The notes beneath the pieces were generated by a model. It searched no databases. It was not told where the DNA came from and saw only the letters and a program-made list of their open reading frames with translations. Positions 8,402 to 16,840 of a stretch of 64,000 nucleotides of DNA are shown piece after piece. The translations under genes were made by a program, and so were the position numbers. The stretch is taken from assembly GCA_021107945.1 (NCBI GenBank), contig JAIORV010000069.1, forward strand, positions 1 to 64,000, written 5' to 3'. The stretch's first letter is position 1; the number at the start of each line of letters is the position of its first letter. The DNA comes from Vulcanimicrobiota bacterium (GTDB lineage Bacteria; Vulcanimicrobiota; JAJTBE01).

Positions 8402-8459
8402 TTTGATACCTCCGTTTTTTTTTATACCAATTTGCAGTCAAAATTATTCTACCTGTTAA

Positions 8460-8514
8460 GCCGCTGAAGCGGCTCAAGGAGAGAAGACGTTACGTTAAGA
8501 CGCTTCAGCGTCTT
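8460..8514. repeat. Two short palindromes of the 'cgcttcagcg' type
   Basis: GCCGCTGAAGCGGC (8460-8473) and AAGACGCTTCAGCGTCTT (8497-8514) are perfect or near-perfect hairpins with the core CTTCAG/CTGAAG. Related elements sit at 28080-28160, 39390-39490 and 52895-52935. They lack a properly placed T run for a minus-strand terminator. Confidence 0.65.
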
Positions 8515-8536
8515 AAAAAGAACGGTCGCCGTCCCT

Positions 8537-8899
8537 CTATTCCCCATGATAATCCCTGGTCACGGGTATTATTATCGAGGAAATCCCATTCCAGAAACTA
8601 TTCTTTGAGAATTTCCTGAAACTCGATGTCCCGGTCTTTTTTCCGGCAATGACCCTGAAAAGATAATTCACGTTAGGCTTCACATCCGGAATTCTTGCAT
8701 AGTAAATACCCCGGTTGTCTTTTTGAATGGATGAACATGAATGGTGATATTGTCCATTTTTGTAAACTCTGACCCTAAAATTCCCGTAATGTCCTCCATC
8801 GGACTTCCTCGCAAATACTCTGACGGTTCCGGCATGTGCAATAACCGGGCTGAGGAGAAAGGTAATTATAAGGATTAATAATAATGTGTTTTTTTTCAT
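8537..8899 (-). CDS. Small secreted protein of unknown family
   Basis: 120 residues from the ATG at 8899, preceded by GAGGAAAGG; an earlier in-frame start at 8920 lacks a good site. A clear Sec signal peptide (KKNTLLLILIITFLLSPVIA, cleavage likely after HAG or AHA) leads into a short beta-rich domain (TVRVFARKSDGGHYGNFRVR, then YKNGQYHHSCSS). This could be a small beta-sandwich of carboxypeptidase-regulatory type, but no family is recognised. It lies between palindromic repeats and probably stands alone. Confidence 0.6.
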   Translation of the reverse strand: MKKNTLLLILIITFLLSPVIAHAGTVRVFARKSDGGHYGNFRVRVYKNGQYHHSCSSIQKDNRGIYYARIPDVKPNVNYLFRVIAGKKTGTSSFRKFSKNSFWNGISSIIIPVTRDYHGE

Positions 8900-8938
8900 C
8901 GGCCTTTCCTCTTTTCGCATTAGTTCAACATGAATCCC

Positions 8939-9014
8939 GGTGGCTGTGGCGTTCCGCTGCAGTTACCAACATTGTTATAATGGTGGGGGTGGCGTCTCGC
9001 CGCCCAAATAACGC
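8939..9014. repeat. Dispersed 'ggtggcgtctcgccgcc' repeat
   Basis: Holds two hairpin-forming GC-rich segments separated by 'caacattgttataatggtgg', the same arrangement as at 20201-20306. Confidence 0.65.
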
Positions 9015-9021
9015 AAAATCA

Positions 9022-10032
9022 CTAATTGCCCAACTCTTCGAGATAATATCCGAATATCTCCTTCAAAGCCGGAAGCTTGATTGACCTGAATATTATACAC
9101 AGGGGAGGCTCACCTTCGAGTATTCCAAGAGCCTTTCTCAGCGCAGACCTTGCCCGTTCATAATCGCCTTCCTCGCGGGATATGATAAAATCTTTTATTA
9201 TTTCCCTGAAATCCCTTGTAACAGGATGAACCTTCACGCCCCTTTCCATCAGGTCCAGGTACTCCCGGTAAAAAGGCTCAATCTTCTCTCCGGTAAGTTT
9301 CTCGTCAAAATACGCATCCAGGAGCATTAGCAGATGCTCATAATGCAGGAACAACTTCAGGTAATGTGGCTCGTTCCACTTCTCAAAAAGATTCAGGCTT
9401 CTCTCGATATAGCTTCTTGCTGTCGCCTTGTCTCCCTTTCTCAGGTACAGTATTGCGAGGCAAAGCCCCACGTCGATGTAATCTCCATATAACACCAGCC
9501 CGAGTTTCAAGGCCTCTTTAAAACACTCCAGGCTTTTTTCCAGGTCACCCTTTTGTAAGAACCAGGTGGCCTCGACAACCTTTATCTCGCCATCGTCAGG
9601 ATTCATCTCAATATATTTATCAAGAATATCCCTCGATTTTTTCAGGGCATTCTCCCTGTCCTCTCCCGATAGATTTGACACCGATATATCCCATTGATAC
9701 GTGTCTGCCTTCACCATGAGAAACCGGGGATCATCAGGAAACTTTTTCTCACCCTCCCTACAGGTTTCAAGTGTAGCGGGAATATCATACTTCATCAGGT
9801 TAATCTCGGATATCCAATAGACATTTTCCGGGTCATCCGGATCAAGCTTGTGGGCTTTCCTGAAGTATTCAATAGCTTCTTTCAACCTGCCCATTGTCTC
9901 ACACAGGATTCCCTTTGTCGTATAATTTTTCGATTTTAATGGGTTACGTGCAATTTCCCCGTCGATAAATTCCCGTGCTTGTTTGAATTTCCCGGACTTG
10001 AGGTTTTCTTCGAATGAGGTCAGATTTTTCAT
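9022..10032 (-). CDS. TPR-repeat protein
   Basis: 336 residues with tetratricopeptide repeats through most of its length. Examples are AREFIDGEIARNPLKSKNYT, LKEAIEYFRKAHKLDPDDPE and DLEKSLECFKEALKLG. There is no signal peptide or membrane segment, so it is probably a cytoplasmic scaffold. The stop of the preceding gene abuts its start (TAAATG at 10030-10035), so it forms an operon with the 98-residue protein and the PaaK-like ligase. The partner protein is unknown. Confidence 0.8.
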   Translation of the reverse strand: MKNLTSFEENLKSGKFKQAREFIDGEIARNPLKSKNYTTKGILCETMGRLKEAIEYFRKAHKLDPDDPENVYWISEINLMKYDIPATLETCREGEKKFPDDPRFLMVKADTYQWDISVSNLSGEDRENALKKSRDILDKYIEMNPDDGEIKVVEATWFLQKGDLEKSLECFKEALKLGLVLYGDYIDVGLCLAILYLRKGDKATARSYIERSLNLFEKWNEPHYLKLFLHYEHLLMLLDAYFDEKLTGEKIEPFYREYLDLMERGVKVHPVTRDFREIIKDFIISREEGDYERARSALRKALGILEGEPPLCIIFRSIKLPALKEIFGYYLEELGN

Positions 10033-10329
10033 TTATTGTAATGCTCCAACTTTTTTAATTCTTTTTCGCTTATAATGTTCAACTCTAACTTTCAGGGGAA
10101 ATGAATCCATAAATGTAAGATAAGTCACAGGCAAAGCAAGCAATTCTTCTTCAACAGGTATTAAACAAACAATTCCGGTAATGTCCTTTGAATCAAAAAC
10201 ATCTTTCACTTCATGAGCATATTCCGGGTCTATCTCGATCCCTTTATCCTTGAATTGATCACATACACTTTGATATATTTTCACCTTGAAAGGCAAGCTA
10301 CTTTTAAGAGCCTTAGCAAGATTCAACAT
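10033..10329 (-). CDS. Hypothetical 98-residue protein
   Basis: No family recognised. The first 45 residues look helical (NLAKALKSSLPFKVKIYQSV) and the rest mixed (DITGIVCLIPVEEELLALPV), ending in a basic tail (KRKRIKKVGALQ). Its start overlaps the stop of the upstream ligase gene by one base (TAATG) and its stop touches the next ATG, so translation is coupled on both sides. In the context of a peptide-modification locus it could be a small accessory protein or, less likely, a substrate peptide; nothing in its sequence proves either. Confidence 0.55.
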   Translation of the reverse strand: MLNLAKALKSSLPFKVKIYQSVCDQFKDKGIEIDPEYAHEVKDVFDSKDITGIVCLIPVEEELLALPVTYLTFMDSFPLKVRVEHYKRKRIKKVGALQ

Positions 10330-11654
10330 TATGACACCTTCTTTCGCTTGTCCCGGAACTTCCTGGGCTTTACCCGTTTCTCTGAATACCAGACCGATTC
10401 TATGCTCTCACGGGTATCCAAACTTACCCGGGGGGTGATGAGCGTTCTTGATTTTACCCTTTCCGTTACTTCTTCCGGGGCGTTTTCAAGATCGGGATCC
10501 GGGGCTATTGTGATATTAAGTTGCGCCTGTCCGTTCTCGTCATTCACAACCTCTATAAAATGAGCTTTTATTCCCTGAACAGAAAGGACGGCTTCCTCCA
10601 CCTGCAGGGGGAATGCAAGAGTGCCTTTTATCTTCAGCATCTGATCGCGCCTTCCCACTATCGCCATAATCCTGGGATTTTTCCTCCCACAGGGGCATTC
10701 GTCAATCTCCAGGGATGTAATATCCCCGGTTCTGTACCTGACCAGGGGCATCGCCTCCCTGCCCATCGCGGTCATGACAAGCTCGCCTCTTTCACCGGGA
10801 GAAAGCGTCTTTCCCGTATCGGGATCAATTATCTCGGCAATAAAATAATCCTGGTGCACATGATGTCCGTTGCGGGCGGGGCATTCCCAGAAACCGGTGT
10901 TCAGCTCGGTTGATCCCAGGATCGAATAGTAAGGTGCGCCCCATATTTCCGAGACTTCCCGATGAAGGGCGGTGGGACTCCAGCGGGAATGGTATATGGT
11001 TGAGCCTGTGGATATGAGGAGTTTAAGGTCAAGTTCCTTTTTGGGATCAAATTCATATTTATCGAGACTTCTTCCCAGGGATTGCAGGTATGTTGATATT
11101 CCGAACAAAACATCAGGCTTCAGATCCCGCATTAACTTCACCTGCCGCTCCGTTCCCACGGGGCCGACACGCAGGGCAAGACTTCCAATCTCGAACTGGA
11201 ACATGTAAGTCATAATTTTCGTCGGCTGAAGCAGGTTGTCCGATGTGAGCATAACCTGCACGGTGTCATTCCTGTCAATCCCCAGGGAATATGCTCCCCT
11301 GGCGCAGATGCGTGCAAAAAGTATGAGATCGTTTTTCGTCATGGGGAAATATATCGACTGCCCCGTCGTGCCGGATGTGGGGCATATATCAATCCACTCT
11401 GACCGGGGGACGCAGACCATTTCATCGGAGAGATTCGCCAGGTGATCCCTTGTGATAAAGGGTAACTTATTTAAATCATCCAGTGATTTTATATCTTCCG
11501 GGGATATTCCGTTTTCGATATAATATCGCCGATAAAACGCAGAATTCCGATACACATATGAAACGGTGTCAATCAGCCTTCCCGATTGAATCCCCCGAAT
11601 TTCGTCACGGGATATATATTCGATATTTGGGTTGTTTTTTGGATTGATTTTCAT
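10329..11654 (-). CDS. PaaK-like adenylate-forming ligase
   Basis: 441 residues of the phenylacetate-CoA ligase type. The phosphate-binding motif TSGTTGQSIYFPMTKND lies near residue 94, the adenylate-binding segment LGSTELNTGFWECPA in the middle, and ARNGHHVHQDYFIAEIIDPD, RYRTGDIT and IVGRRDQMLKIKG follow in the expected order. It probably activates a carboxylic acid as acyl-AMP and may pass it to CoA or another acceptor. Aromatic acid degradation partners are absent; it heads an operon with a 98-residue protein and a TPR protein, and lies beside a PqqD/radical SAM locus, so a biosynthetic role is possible. Start codon ATG with a weak site. Confidence 0.85.
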   Translation of the reverse strand: MKINPKNNPNIEYISRDEIRGIQSGRLIDTVSYVYRNSAFYRRYYIENGISPEDIKSLDDLNKLPFITRDHLANLSDEMVCVPRSEWIDICPTSGTTGQSIYFPMTKNDLILFARICARGAYSLGIDRNDTVQVMLTSDNLLQPTKIMTYMFQFEIGSLALRVGPVGTERQVKLMRDLKPDVLFGISTYLQSLGRSLDKYEFDPKKELDLKLLISTGSTIYHSRWSPTALHREVSEIWGAPYYSILGSTELNTGFWECPARNGHHVHQDYFIAEIIDPDTGKTLSPGERGELVMTAMGREAMPLVRYRTGDITSLEIDECPCGRKNPRIMAIVGRRDQMLKIKGTLAFPLQVEEAVLSVQGIKAHFIEVVNDENGQAQLNITIAPDPDLENAPEEVTERVKSRTLITPRVSLDTRESIESVWYSEKRVKPRKFRDKRKKVS

Positions 11655-12068
11655 AGGTATCTATTCACCGCGACCTTTCGATCTTTTTTTATTGTTCTAA
11701 TCCAATGGAAGATGCCCTTCCTTATTGAAAAAAGAAGTGCAAATTGTCATTCTGAGCGATATAAGAATGAATTACTTAACTCCAATGATTTTCTCAAAGA
11801 CGGGATTTTCTTGCGTCCGTAGATTCACATAGCGAAGAATCTCCTGAATATTTGCCTGGAAGAGATCATTCGTCGTGAGGTGAGATCCTTCGCTGATTAA
11901 TACATCGGAGTTAAGTAAAACCCGTTCTTGCCAGGGTTTATTCAGTAAAGTGAAAGATCATATTCCGCTCAGAGCCTGTCCTTGAACCCTTCGCTCCGCT
12001 CGAGGGCAGGCTCCGTGAAGGAATGACAGTTTCACACATTTCTTCCCTGTAAATTCGTAAGTCCTGCC
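11655..12068. repeat. Repeat-filled gap; inverted copy of the 1-185 element
   Basis: About 11738-11895 is an inverted copy of the element near the left edge (20-175), sharing long identical runs such as ACTCCAATGATTTTCTCAAA. It is followed by 'cctgtccttgaacccttcgctccgctcgagggcaggctcc' type sequence (11970-12010), which can fold. No gene is seen. Confidence 0.75.
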
Positions 12069-13322
12069 TTATTTATCTTCCTTTATCAACCGCGCAAGGC
12101 ATGCCTGAAAATGCTCATCACCAGGGAATTTTTTCAACGACCAGGTATAATGTCTGAGCGCTTCATCCTTCCTGCCCGTTCGCTCTAATAGTGTGCCGAT
12201 ATTGCAGGTTGTATCGTAATGCGACGGGGCAATTTCCATCGCTTTGTTGAATAGTTGCTCCGCTTTTTCGTTTTCACTTTTCTCCATGAATATCACGCCA
12301 AGGTTATTGAGAACATCAGGATCCTTCCCGTTTATCTCTCTTGCTTTCTCAAGTTGTTTCAGGGCGTTTTCCGTGTCTTTCATCGTGAGATACAGAAGTC
12401 CCAGGTTCTTGATTGCCTTGTAATTTTCAGGCTCTATCTCGACAGCTTTATTATAATCTTCCATCGCCTTTTCATATTCACCGAGCTTGTAATATGCCCA
12501 TCCGCGGTTGATATACGGCGGCACGAAATCCGGGGAGACATCAATGGAGCTCAAATACTCCTCCAGGGATTCCCGGTATTCTCCCCTGTCGCAAAGAGTA
12601 TTCCCGATGATATTGTAAGCTTGCGCCGATATCTTGCTGTTTCTGCGGTCTATGTCCAGGGCGAGGCGAAGGTGGAGAATTGCTTCGTCTCCTTCTCCCT
12701 TTTGTCTTAAAATCTCGCCGATATCAACCCTGGAAATTGCACGCGTCGGATCCAGGGCGGCCGCCTGCCTGAAGAGATCAAGCGCTTTCTCCGTCTTACC
12801 GTTGTGATAAAGGTCATAGGCGTTTATGTGCAGTAGCTCAGCATCGGCTTCCGCATTCTTATCATCTTCATTGAACTTTTCTTTCATCATTTCTCTGTGG
12901 AATATCCCCATCCTGTACGATACTTCCGCCATCATACGGGAGAATGTTTTATATGGCTCATCTTCGAGGAAAATCTTTGTGCCGTCTGCTCTCTCAATTG
13001 TCGTTACCTTCCCCTTTATATCGGATTTTGTTATAGGCTTGTCGAGAGAATATCTGTTGTCTCCTTTTGTAATTATCTTATCCCCATCCAAAAATACAAC
13101 CCTATGCAAGAAAGTGCCTTTTTCGCCCTCTCTTTTGAAATGGATGATATCGCCAATCTCAAATTCCTTTTTTCTGTGATCTATAATGACCCTCTCTCTA
13201 TTCATGATAAAAGGCTGCATGCTGGTGCCGTCAATTTCGTAGTAGCTTATCGTGCCTGCCTTTTTCATCGCCGACATAAGCTTTGCCGCTATATGTGGCG
13301 GCAGTGATTTTTTTAGCGCCAT
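12069..13322 (-). CDS. S26 signal-peptidase-like domain fused to TPR array
   Basis: 417 residues from the ATG at 13322 (GAGGTG site; an in-frame GTG at 13331 is less likely). Residues ~20-110 match the S24/S26 signal peptidase fold: the nucleophile motif DGTSMQPF with Ser at ~34, VIID, FEIGDIIHFKREG, FLHRVVF with His ~73 and IITKGDNR. The His in the second position is as in archaeal/SipW-type enzymes. No membrane anchor is seen. Residues ~160-417 hold about seven TPR units. S24/S26 peptidases accompany PqqD and maturases in some RiPP clusters, where they may remove leaders. It follows the radical SAM gene by 5 bases, so both are one operon. Confidence 0.8.
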   Translation of the reverse strand: MALKKSLPPHIAAKLMSAMKKAGTISYYEIDGTSMQPFIMNRERVIIDHRKKEFEIGDIIHFKREGEKGTFLHRVVFLDGDKIITKGDNRYSLDKPITKSDIKGKVTTIERADGTKIFLEDEPYKTFSRMMAEVSYRMGIFHREMMKEKFNEDDKNAEADAELLHINAYDLYHNGKTEKALDLFRQAAALDPTRAISRVDIGEILRQKGEGDEAILHLRLALDIDRRNSKISAQAYNIIGNTLCDRGEYRESLEEYLSSIDVSPDFVPPYINRGWAYYKLGEYEKAMEDYNKAVEIEPENYKAIKNLGLLYLTMKDTENALKQLEKAREINGKDPDVLNNLGVIFMEKSENEKAEQLFNKAMEIAPSHYDTTCNIGTLLERTGRKDEALRHYTWSLKKFPGDEHFQACLARLIKEDK

Positions 13323-13327
13323 ATTTT

Positions 13328-14686
13328 TCACCTCGTATGTCCCATCATTTTTATATGAAAAGCTTGTTTCGGTATAAACCCGCCTTTTTTCATCGCCATT
13401 TCCCCCGCCTTGTCGGTGAAGTATTTAAAAAGCCTGAGCGGGCCCTCCTGTAATTCGCCGGCGGTCATTTTATTGGGCTGGAAATTTACATGCGTCCAGG
13501 TATAATGATTCCAGTTTTCCGATATGATTCTCCCCTGCGACTTGAGCTTCCTGTAAAGAGGAGTTCCCGGCATCGGTGTCATTATTGCAAAGTCTATTTC
13601 CCGTATCCTGTTTGATATGATGAATTTTTTCAGGCGGTTGAAAACACCGGGGTCGTCGCCGTCGAATCCCGCCATAAACATCGCCATCACCGGGATTCCC
13701 GCAGACTGGATTTTCTTGATTGACCGGGGATAATTCACAACTTGGTTGTATTTCCAGGCATCAACATTTCGCAGGTTCTCCGGATCAAGCGTCTCAAACC
13801 CAATCTGTGCAAGCTTGCAATTTGACTTTGCCATTAGCTCCAGGAGAACATCATCCCCGGCTATTCCGATATCACAGTAGCATTCCCAGGGAATATCCAG
13901 ATCGATAAGTGCGCCAACCAGTTCCCTCGAATATTCCCTGTCCGCAAGCATATTCTCGTCGGAAAAGGATATAAACGGTCTGGGGTGGAGTTTTTTTGCC
14001 GATTCGATCTCTGCGATTACCTGTTCTACCGGTTTGTGCCGATATTCTCCGTGATATGCCACGGGGAATATGCAAAAATCGCAGGAATGCGGACACCCGC
14101 GAGTTGCGATGAGTGGGATTTTATTGTACATGGGGAAATTTTCTATGATATCGAACCGTGGCGGCGGCGAATCTGCAAGATCAACAGGCTTCTCCGATAC
14201 ATAGTATTTCTTCGCCTCGCCTTTTTTGAAATCTTTCAGAAATTGTTTGAATGTATATTCAGCCTCTCCAATGAAGACCGAGTCAACTTGTTGTGCCGCC
14301 TCTTCGGGGATTCCACTCACATGAAGACCGCCCATTATGACCGGAATATTTCTCCTCCTGTACCGGCGGGCGATTTCGTATGCCCTGAACGCCTGGGGAT
14401 TATATGCGGAAAGGCAGACAAGGTCGAAGTCCCCGCGAAAAACCTTCTCCTCAACCATGTCCAGGGGGATATATTCTTCGTCGATGTATTCAAGCTCCAC
14501 ATCATCGGGAAGGAGGGACGCAATTGTGAGGAGCCCCAGGTGTGGGACAAATTCGGTGTCATCACCGATAAGCACGATATCGTCCCTTATATCAGGGAAA
14601 ATATCCTGCATTATCAGATCCTGATTACACCTCTCCGCCCCTTTCGGATTGATGAGGGCTATTTTTTTCAATTTTTTTGATTTCAT
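13328..14686 (-). CDS. B12-binding-type radical SAM protein
   Basis: 452 residues. The N-terminal ~170 residues have the cobalamin-binding-domain layout (LGLLTIASLLPDDVELEYID, VIMGGLHVSGIPEEA, VFIGEAEYTFKQFL), and the radical SAM cluster is C198-x3-C202-x2-C205 in TRGCPHSCDFC. Later motifs (FSDENMLAD, QIGFETLD, PMPGTPLY) fit the BchE/methylthiotransferase-like group often annotated as B12-binding radical SAM. Such enzymes methylate or rearrange unreactive carbons. Together with the upstream U32 peptidase and PqqD genes and the S26-TPR gene, a role in peptide modification is suggested but not shown. Confidence 0.85.
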   Translation of the reverse strand: MKSKKLKKIALINPKGAERCNQDLIMQDIFPDIRDDIVLIGDDTEFVPHLGLLTIASLLPDDVELEYIDEEYIPLDMVEEKVFRGDFDLVCLSAYNPQAFRAYEIARRYRRRNIPVIMGGLHVSGIPEEAAQQVDSVFIGEAEYTFKQFLKDFKKGEAKKYYVSEKPVDLADSPPPRFDIIENFPMYNKIPLIATRGCPHSCDFCIFPVAYHGEYRHKPVEQVIAEIESAKKLHPRPFISFSDENMLADREYSRELVGALIDLDIPWECYCDIGIAGDDVLLELMAKSNCKLAQIGFETLDPENLRNVDAWKYNQVVNYPRSIKKIQSAGIPVMAMFMAGFDGDDPGVFNRLKKFIISNRIREIDFAIMTPMPGTPLYRKLKSQGRIISENWNHYTWTHVNFQPNKMTAGELQEGPLRLFKYFTDKAGEMAMKKGGFIPKQAFHIKMMGHTR

Positions 14687-14699
14687 GGTTGAATCATAT

Positions 14700-14805
14700 T
14701 CTCAGTAATTATTCACCGCAGTATCAATTCACCACGAAGACGTGAAGTTCACGAAGAATTTAGATTAAAAACTCTGTGTCCTCTGCGCTCTCTGCGGTAA
14801 AAGAA
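14700..14805. repeat. Dispersed 'caccgcag / ctctgcggt' repeats
   Basis: The gap between the radical SAM and PqqD genes holds three degenerate copies of the common short repeat, including 'caccacgaagacgtgaagttc'-like and 'tcctctgcgctctctgcggt'-like forms. No small precursor ORF was found here. Because this gap is only 132 bases, the two genes may still be co-transcribed. Confidence 0.6.
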
Positions 14806-14818
14806 ATCTTCCCGTTTC

Positions 14819-15106
14819 TCATTTCCCATTTCCCGGATCTAAAATAAGTAGTCCCTGTTTTTCGAGCTCCTCGACAAATTCTTTTACGTCGGACAGAACC
14901 GATTCGTCCTCGGCTTCAAAGTCTTCTTCAATAATCTTCGCTATCTCTTCGACGGTCCGGTTGCCGTCAGACAACTCCCATATTGACGCGCCGGTTTCGT
15001 TTAATATGTGAACATTGCCCTGGCTGGGATCATACAGGATCGACTCCTCATCCGCGTCGGTGAGCGTCACACCTTCCATTTGCCTGGGCTTTATGGTTAA
15101 GATCAT
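14819..15106 (-). CDS. PqqD-family RiPP recognition element protein
   Basis: 95 residues, a typical size for a free-standing PqqD/RRE domain. The winged-helix pattern is clear: EESILYDPSQGNVHILNETG, ASIWELSDGNRTVEEIAKII, then a C-terminal helix (DVKEFVEELEKQGLLIL). PqqD proteins bind leader peptides and present them to radical SAM maturases. The ATG overlaps the U32 peptidase stop (ATGA), with an AAGGAGG site inside the preceding gene. It lies directly upstream, in reading direction, of a radical SAM gene, the usual arrangement of RiPP maturation genes. Confidence 0.85.
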   Translation of the reverse strand: MILTIKPRQMEGVTLTDADEESILYDPSQGNVHILNETGASIWELSDGNRTVEEIAKIIEEDFEAEDESVLSDVKEFVEELEKQGLLILDPGNGK

Positions 15107-16044
15107 GCATTTACCTCCTTTACATATTCGGATCCCGATGTTTTGAAATAGTAGCCGTTACAGAAACCGTTACTGTTGAAACGGGATAATATATCCATAT
15201 ATTCTCTTGTTTTTACATCATATTCTTCTTTATCCGGTCCGGGAGCTTTGATTAATTCAAGAGCCTGTCTATATAATTTCCCTGCGGTGTTAAAATAATC
15301 CGCTTCACTCACGAAGTCGTCAATGCGGAAATATCCAAATCCCTTCTCTGCAAGAAGGGGCATATGCTCCATCATGCAAACATCCTTGCCGCTCATCGTA
15401 ATCCTGCCACGGACAGTAAGGTTCATCCTCTCGGATTCGAGATCAATTATATTTGTGCATTGGGATGGTTTTTCCTCGTTCTCCTTTGAATCCGCCTCTA
15501 CATTCCACCAAATGGCCGGGCATTCCTCGGAAACACCAAGGATCATCCTGCCGTGGACAAGGATTTCCACTTCAACCCCGCAACGATCCTTTACAATTTC
15601 AAGCTCATCCAGGGAAAGCTCATGGTTGGGAGATACCCTTGTAACGCCGTATTCTTTCAGCAGGTTTACCGTGGAGTCGGTGTAAATATTTGAAAGGCAT
15701 CCCATGTGGACAGGGATTCCGGGCAAGATTTCCCGTATCATTGACAGGACGCCGGTGTTATGGGCTTCAATTGCGTCGATGGGAAGCGATCTGTCACCGA
15801 TGAATTTCAATTGCCTCTCGATTGCGGCGAGATCCTTGTTGCGCGGCACTGAAAAAGTGGAGACATAAACCCTCTTGCCGGCGTTCTTCAGGATACCCGC
15901 GGTTTCTTCCAGGTCTTCGTGAGCAAAACAAAGATTCCCGGGGTAATCGGGAGCGAACGGATCGCCAAGGTATATGGCGTCGTATGGGTAGATCGAGACT
16001 TCATCGAGTCTTTGTTTTGTAAATATTCTGGTTGTAATTTCCAA
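15103..16044 (-). CDS. U32 family peptidase-like protein
   Basis: 313 residues. The fold and motifs match peptidase U32 (collagenase-like, YegQ/UbiV group): DAIYLGDPFAPDYPG, AHEDLEETAGILKNAGKRVY, PVHMGCLSNIYTDSTVNLLK, then RVSPNHELSLDEL and EILVHGRMILGVSEECP. Cysteines near the end (CPAIWW, SQCTN, KDVCMMEH, GFCNGYYF) may bind a cluster as in related U32 proteins. Some U32 members act in hydroxylation or peptide processing rather than proteolysis. Start is TTG at 16044 with a CGGAGG site. It heads the PqqD-radical SAM-S26/TPR group. Confidence 0.8.
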   Translation of the reverse strand: MEITTRIFTKQRLDEVSIYPYDAIYLGDPFAPDYPGNLCFAHEDLEETAGILKNAGKRVYVSTFSVPRNKDLAAIERQLKFIGDRSLPIDAIEAHNTGVLSMIREILPGIPVHMGCLSNIYTDSTVNLLKEYGVTRVSPNHELSLDELEIVKDRCGVEVEILVHGRMILGVSEECPAIWWNVEADSKENEEKPSQCTNIIDLESERMNLTVRGRITMSGKDVCMMEHMPLLAEKGFGYFRIDDFVSEADYFNTAGKLYRQALELIKAPGPDKEEYDVKTREYMDILSRFNSNGFCNGYYFKTSGSEYVKEVNA

Positions 16045-16840
16045 TTTAAACCTCCGGGATTTAACCTGATGATAGCAATGTGAAAAAATAGGTGTTCAGA
16101 CATTTTATAACATAAAATTTAATTTAGTGCAAAAAAGGAAATGGGAAACGGGAAGCGGGAAGTGGTTTTTTCACCGCAGAGATCGCAGAGACCGCGGAGG
16201 ATAACCGGAAGAAAAATATTGATACCTCTGTGTCCTCTGTGGTGAATGGAAGTGGGAAATGGGAAATGGGAAATAAACGAGATTTTGAGGTTTTTCGATA
16301 CCCTCGCCTCCGATTTCCGTTCTCCATTTATCGGGACGGGGACGTCCCTCCTACATGCAATGCCACTGAATTAAGGTCAGGAGTAGGAGCCTTTTCCCAA
16401 AGGCGACAAAGGCAATATTAAACGACATTAAACCAGGGTGAACAACGGTAGTCAACGGTGAACGATATTATCGGAATCAGGAAACCATTGGAAATCGGGG
16501 TTAGGAAACCCCTCCTACAGTTATAACCCGGCGCCGACACCTGCATCACCCATGTGTTAAATTCGTTAATTCATGGGTATTGCTCCTACATGCCGGGAGG
16601 CGGGAAATGAGAAGTGAGAAATTGGATCCATTCTCTGTTTTCCGTTTTCCATTTTCCATTATCCATTTTTCCTCATTTCTTCAGAGGTAAAATTCCTGAT
16701 TTCCTATATAATCCTATCTTCCTCATTTCATCGCTCCAGGCTTGATTTTGACCCCGATTTATGATATTCTAACAAAAATATTTAAATGGGATAATAGACT
16801 ATTTTTCCAATATATCAGCTTTAATCCGGAGGTAAAAAAT
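16045..16840. repeat. Long repeat-filled intergenic region
   Basis: Nearly 800 bases with no gene. It contains the 'accgcagagatcgcagag' repeat (16170-16250), a 'gggaaatgggaaa' purine-rich element, the phrase TTTTGAGGTTTTTCGATACC (16283-16302; other copies near 30341, 31876 and 59640), 'gtaggagcc' and 'gggacgtccctcctac' elements (16330-16400 and 16495-16520), and 'ttccattttccatt' runs (16640-16680). The region just before ileS (16740-16840) is AT-rich and may hold its promoter. Confidence 0.75.

Noticed and set aside
8460-8514. Palindromes as transcription terminators
   Set aside because: On the minus strand the T run lies before, not after, the hairpin, and similar elements occur in other gaps regardless of gene direction.
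16742-16840. Longer IleRS start at 16742
   Set aside because: The added residues do not resemble the family and the ATG at 16841 has a strong CCGGAGG site.
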